From Hyphomicrobiales bacterium (GTDB lineage Bacteria > Pseudomonadota > Alphaproteobacteria > Rhizobiales > Rhizobiaceae): a stretch of 64,000 bases of DNA. Shown one piece after another: positions 62,645 to 64,000 of this stretch (the stretch's first letter is position 1; each line of letters starts with the position of its first letter). The notes under the pieces are model-generated. The model did not search any database. It saw nothing but the letters and a program-made list of their open reading frames with translations, and was not told the origin of the DNA. The stretch covers positions 305,307 through 369,306 of the forward strand of contig UCGV01000002.1 of the NCBI GenBank assembly GCA_900471925.1, given 5' to 3'. The position numbers and the translations under genes were made by a program.

Positions 62645-63025
62645 TCAGACTTCGTCTTCGTCGCCAGTGACGCCGATGATGTCGCTCATGTCGTCATCCT
62701 CGTCATCTTCGTCCACTTCGAGGAATGTATCGTCGTCATCGCCTTCGACTTCGACATCGTCATCGCCCATATCGGGGATATCGTCGCCGGAAGCGTTGTC
62801 ATCGGCGTCTTCGAGCGAAACCAGTTCGACTTCGGTGTTTTCGGTATCGACCTCAGCGACCTCGTCCTCATCCTGAACTTCAGCGATCGCCGCCGTTTCC
62901 TGGAAGAAAGAAAGAGGATAGGATTTTCCGGTGTAAGGAGAAACGATCGGGTCCCGGTTCAGGTCGTAGAACTTCTTGCCGGTTTCAGGATCGGTGCGCT
63001 TGGTTCCAAGTTCCGCTTTCGCCAC
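62645..63025 (-). CDS. TIGR02300-family acidic protein
   Basis: A 126-residue protein. The first 45 residues are conserved (AKAELGTKRTDPETGKKFYD, then PIVSPYTGKSYPLSFF). They are followed by an extremely acidic tail of Asp and Glu runs (DDDVEVEGDDDDTFLEVDED). The family is restricted to alphaproteobacteria and its function is unknown. The gene is divergent from aroA and followed by a terminator and tRNA-Ala, an arrangement usual in Rhizobiales. Confidence 0.92.
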   Translation of the reverse strand: MAKAELGTKRTDPETGKKFYDLNRDPIVSPYTGKSYPLSFFQETAAIAEVQDEDEVAEVDTENTEVELVSLEDADDNASGDDIPDMGDDDVEVEGDDDDTFLEVDEDDEDDDMSDIIGVTGDEDEV

Positions 63026-63298
63026 TATAAGCCTCGTGAGAATGGCCGAATGCGAGATTCGGCAAATGCCGTCAAACCGGCGTTCTATTCGGAATTTATA
63101 AGCCGGTCCCCTTAATCGCTACGGCTTGCCATGTCAAAGCCAAACTTCGCCGGGCACTTCAGGCCTTTTCATCGGCATTCCGGATGACCGTTCCGGAAGA
63201 TTGTGCTAACCAGCCGCGATTGCCGCAAGACCGGCAGGCAAAATGTGCCGGCACCGGTTGGTTAGTGGCGCGAATATCATGCCTTTGCAAGGGATTAG

Positions 63299-64000
<702 letters not shown>

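Overview
This window is 64 kb of a Rhizobiaceae chromosome, most like the genus Rhizobium. The call rests on a class II EPSP synthase close to the Agrobacterium CP4 type, an Irr-type Fur protein next to fabA-fabB-fabI, a DnaX without the zinc-module cysteines, CycM, a TIGR02300 protein next to tRNA-Ala, GC-rich codon use, and frequent GTG or TTG starts. I see no insertion sequence, prophage, CRISPR array, rRNA operon or plasmid gene. Almost everything is conserved housekeeping DNA, and the least explained parts are non-coding.

Layout. 1-5.5 kb: the tail of a phosphonate cluster (two PhnE permeases, a 2H phosphoesterase-like protein, PhnM, PhnN) and a GrpB-like gene. 5.5-11.1 kb: a soluble FtsK-type translocase and DNA polymerase I on the minus strand, then a candidate alpha-r7-type small RNA and a MarR regulator. 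11.9-19.8 kb: an MHYT-PAS-GGDEF-EAL protein, an M20 peptidase, an SH3 envelope protein and a class A PBP. 20-23.2 kb: dnaK-dnaJ. 23.4-27 kb: small ORFs, an XRE regulator with repeated operator-like sites, recF, a MoeB-like protein and a GNAT enzyme. 27-35 kb: hydroxyacid dehydrogenase, SH3 protein, adenosine kinase, AEC transporter, cycM, kdsB-pheA, VOC protein and YafY regulator. 35.1-42.6 kb: nudC-HIT, the SRP RNA followed by dnaX-ybaB, and LysE, MOSC, recR, MltB-like and GNAT genes. 42.6-54.8 kb: an MFS exporter, then the translation and RNA block rimP-nusA-ylxR-infB-rbfA-truB-rpsO-pnp. 55-64 kb: an RsmC-like methyltransferase, fabA-fabB-fabI, irr, TRIC, YdcF and DUF1275 proteins, tRNA-Ala(GGC), TIGR02300 and the 5' part of aroA.

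How the parts work together. The phn genes import and process phosphonates, but the C-P lyase core is not in view and probably lies upstream. The 44-55 kb block couples transcription elongation, ribosome assembly, initiation, rRNA/tRNA modification and RNA decay, and its leaders contain hairpins. fabA-fabB-fabI supply unsaturated and saturated acyl chains, with irr transcribed away from them.

The observations most worth a second look are: two diverged copies of a terminator-associated element (about 16.0 kb on minus, 29.95 kb on plus) that look like paralogous small RNAs; an orphan structured transcript between polA and marR; a promoter followed at once by an intrinsic terminator ahead of rimP; paired 15-bp palindromes upstream of the XRE regulator; and a perfect palindrome inside the likely irr promoter.
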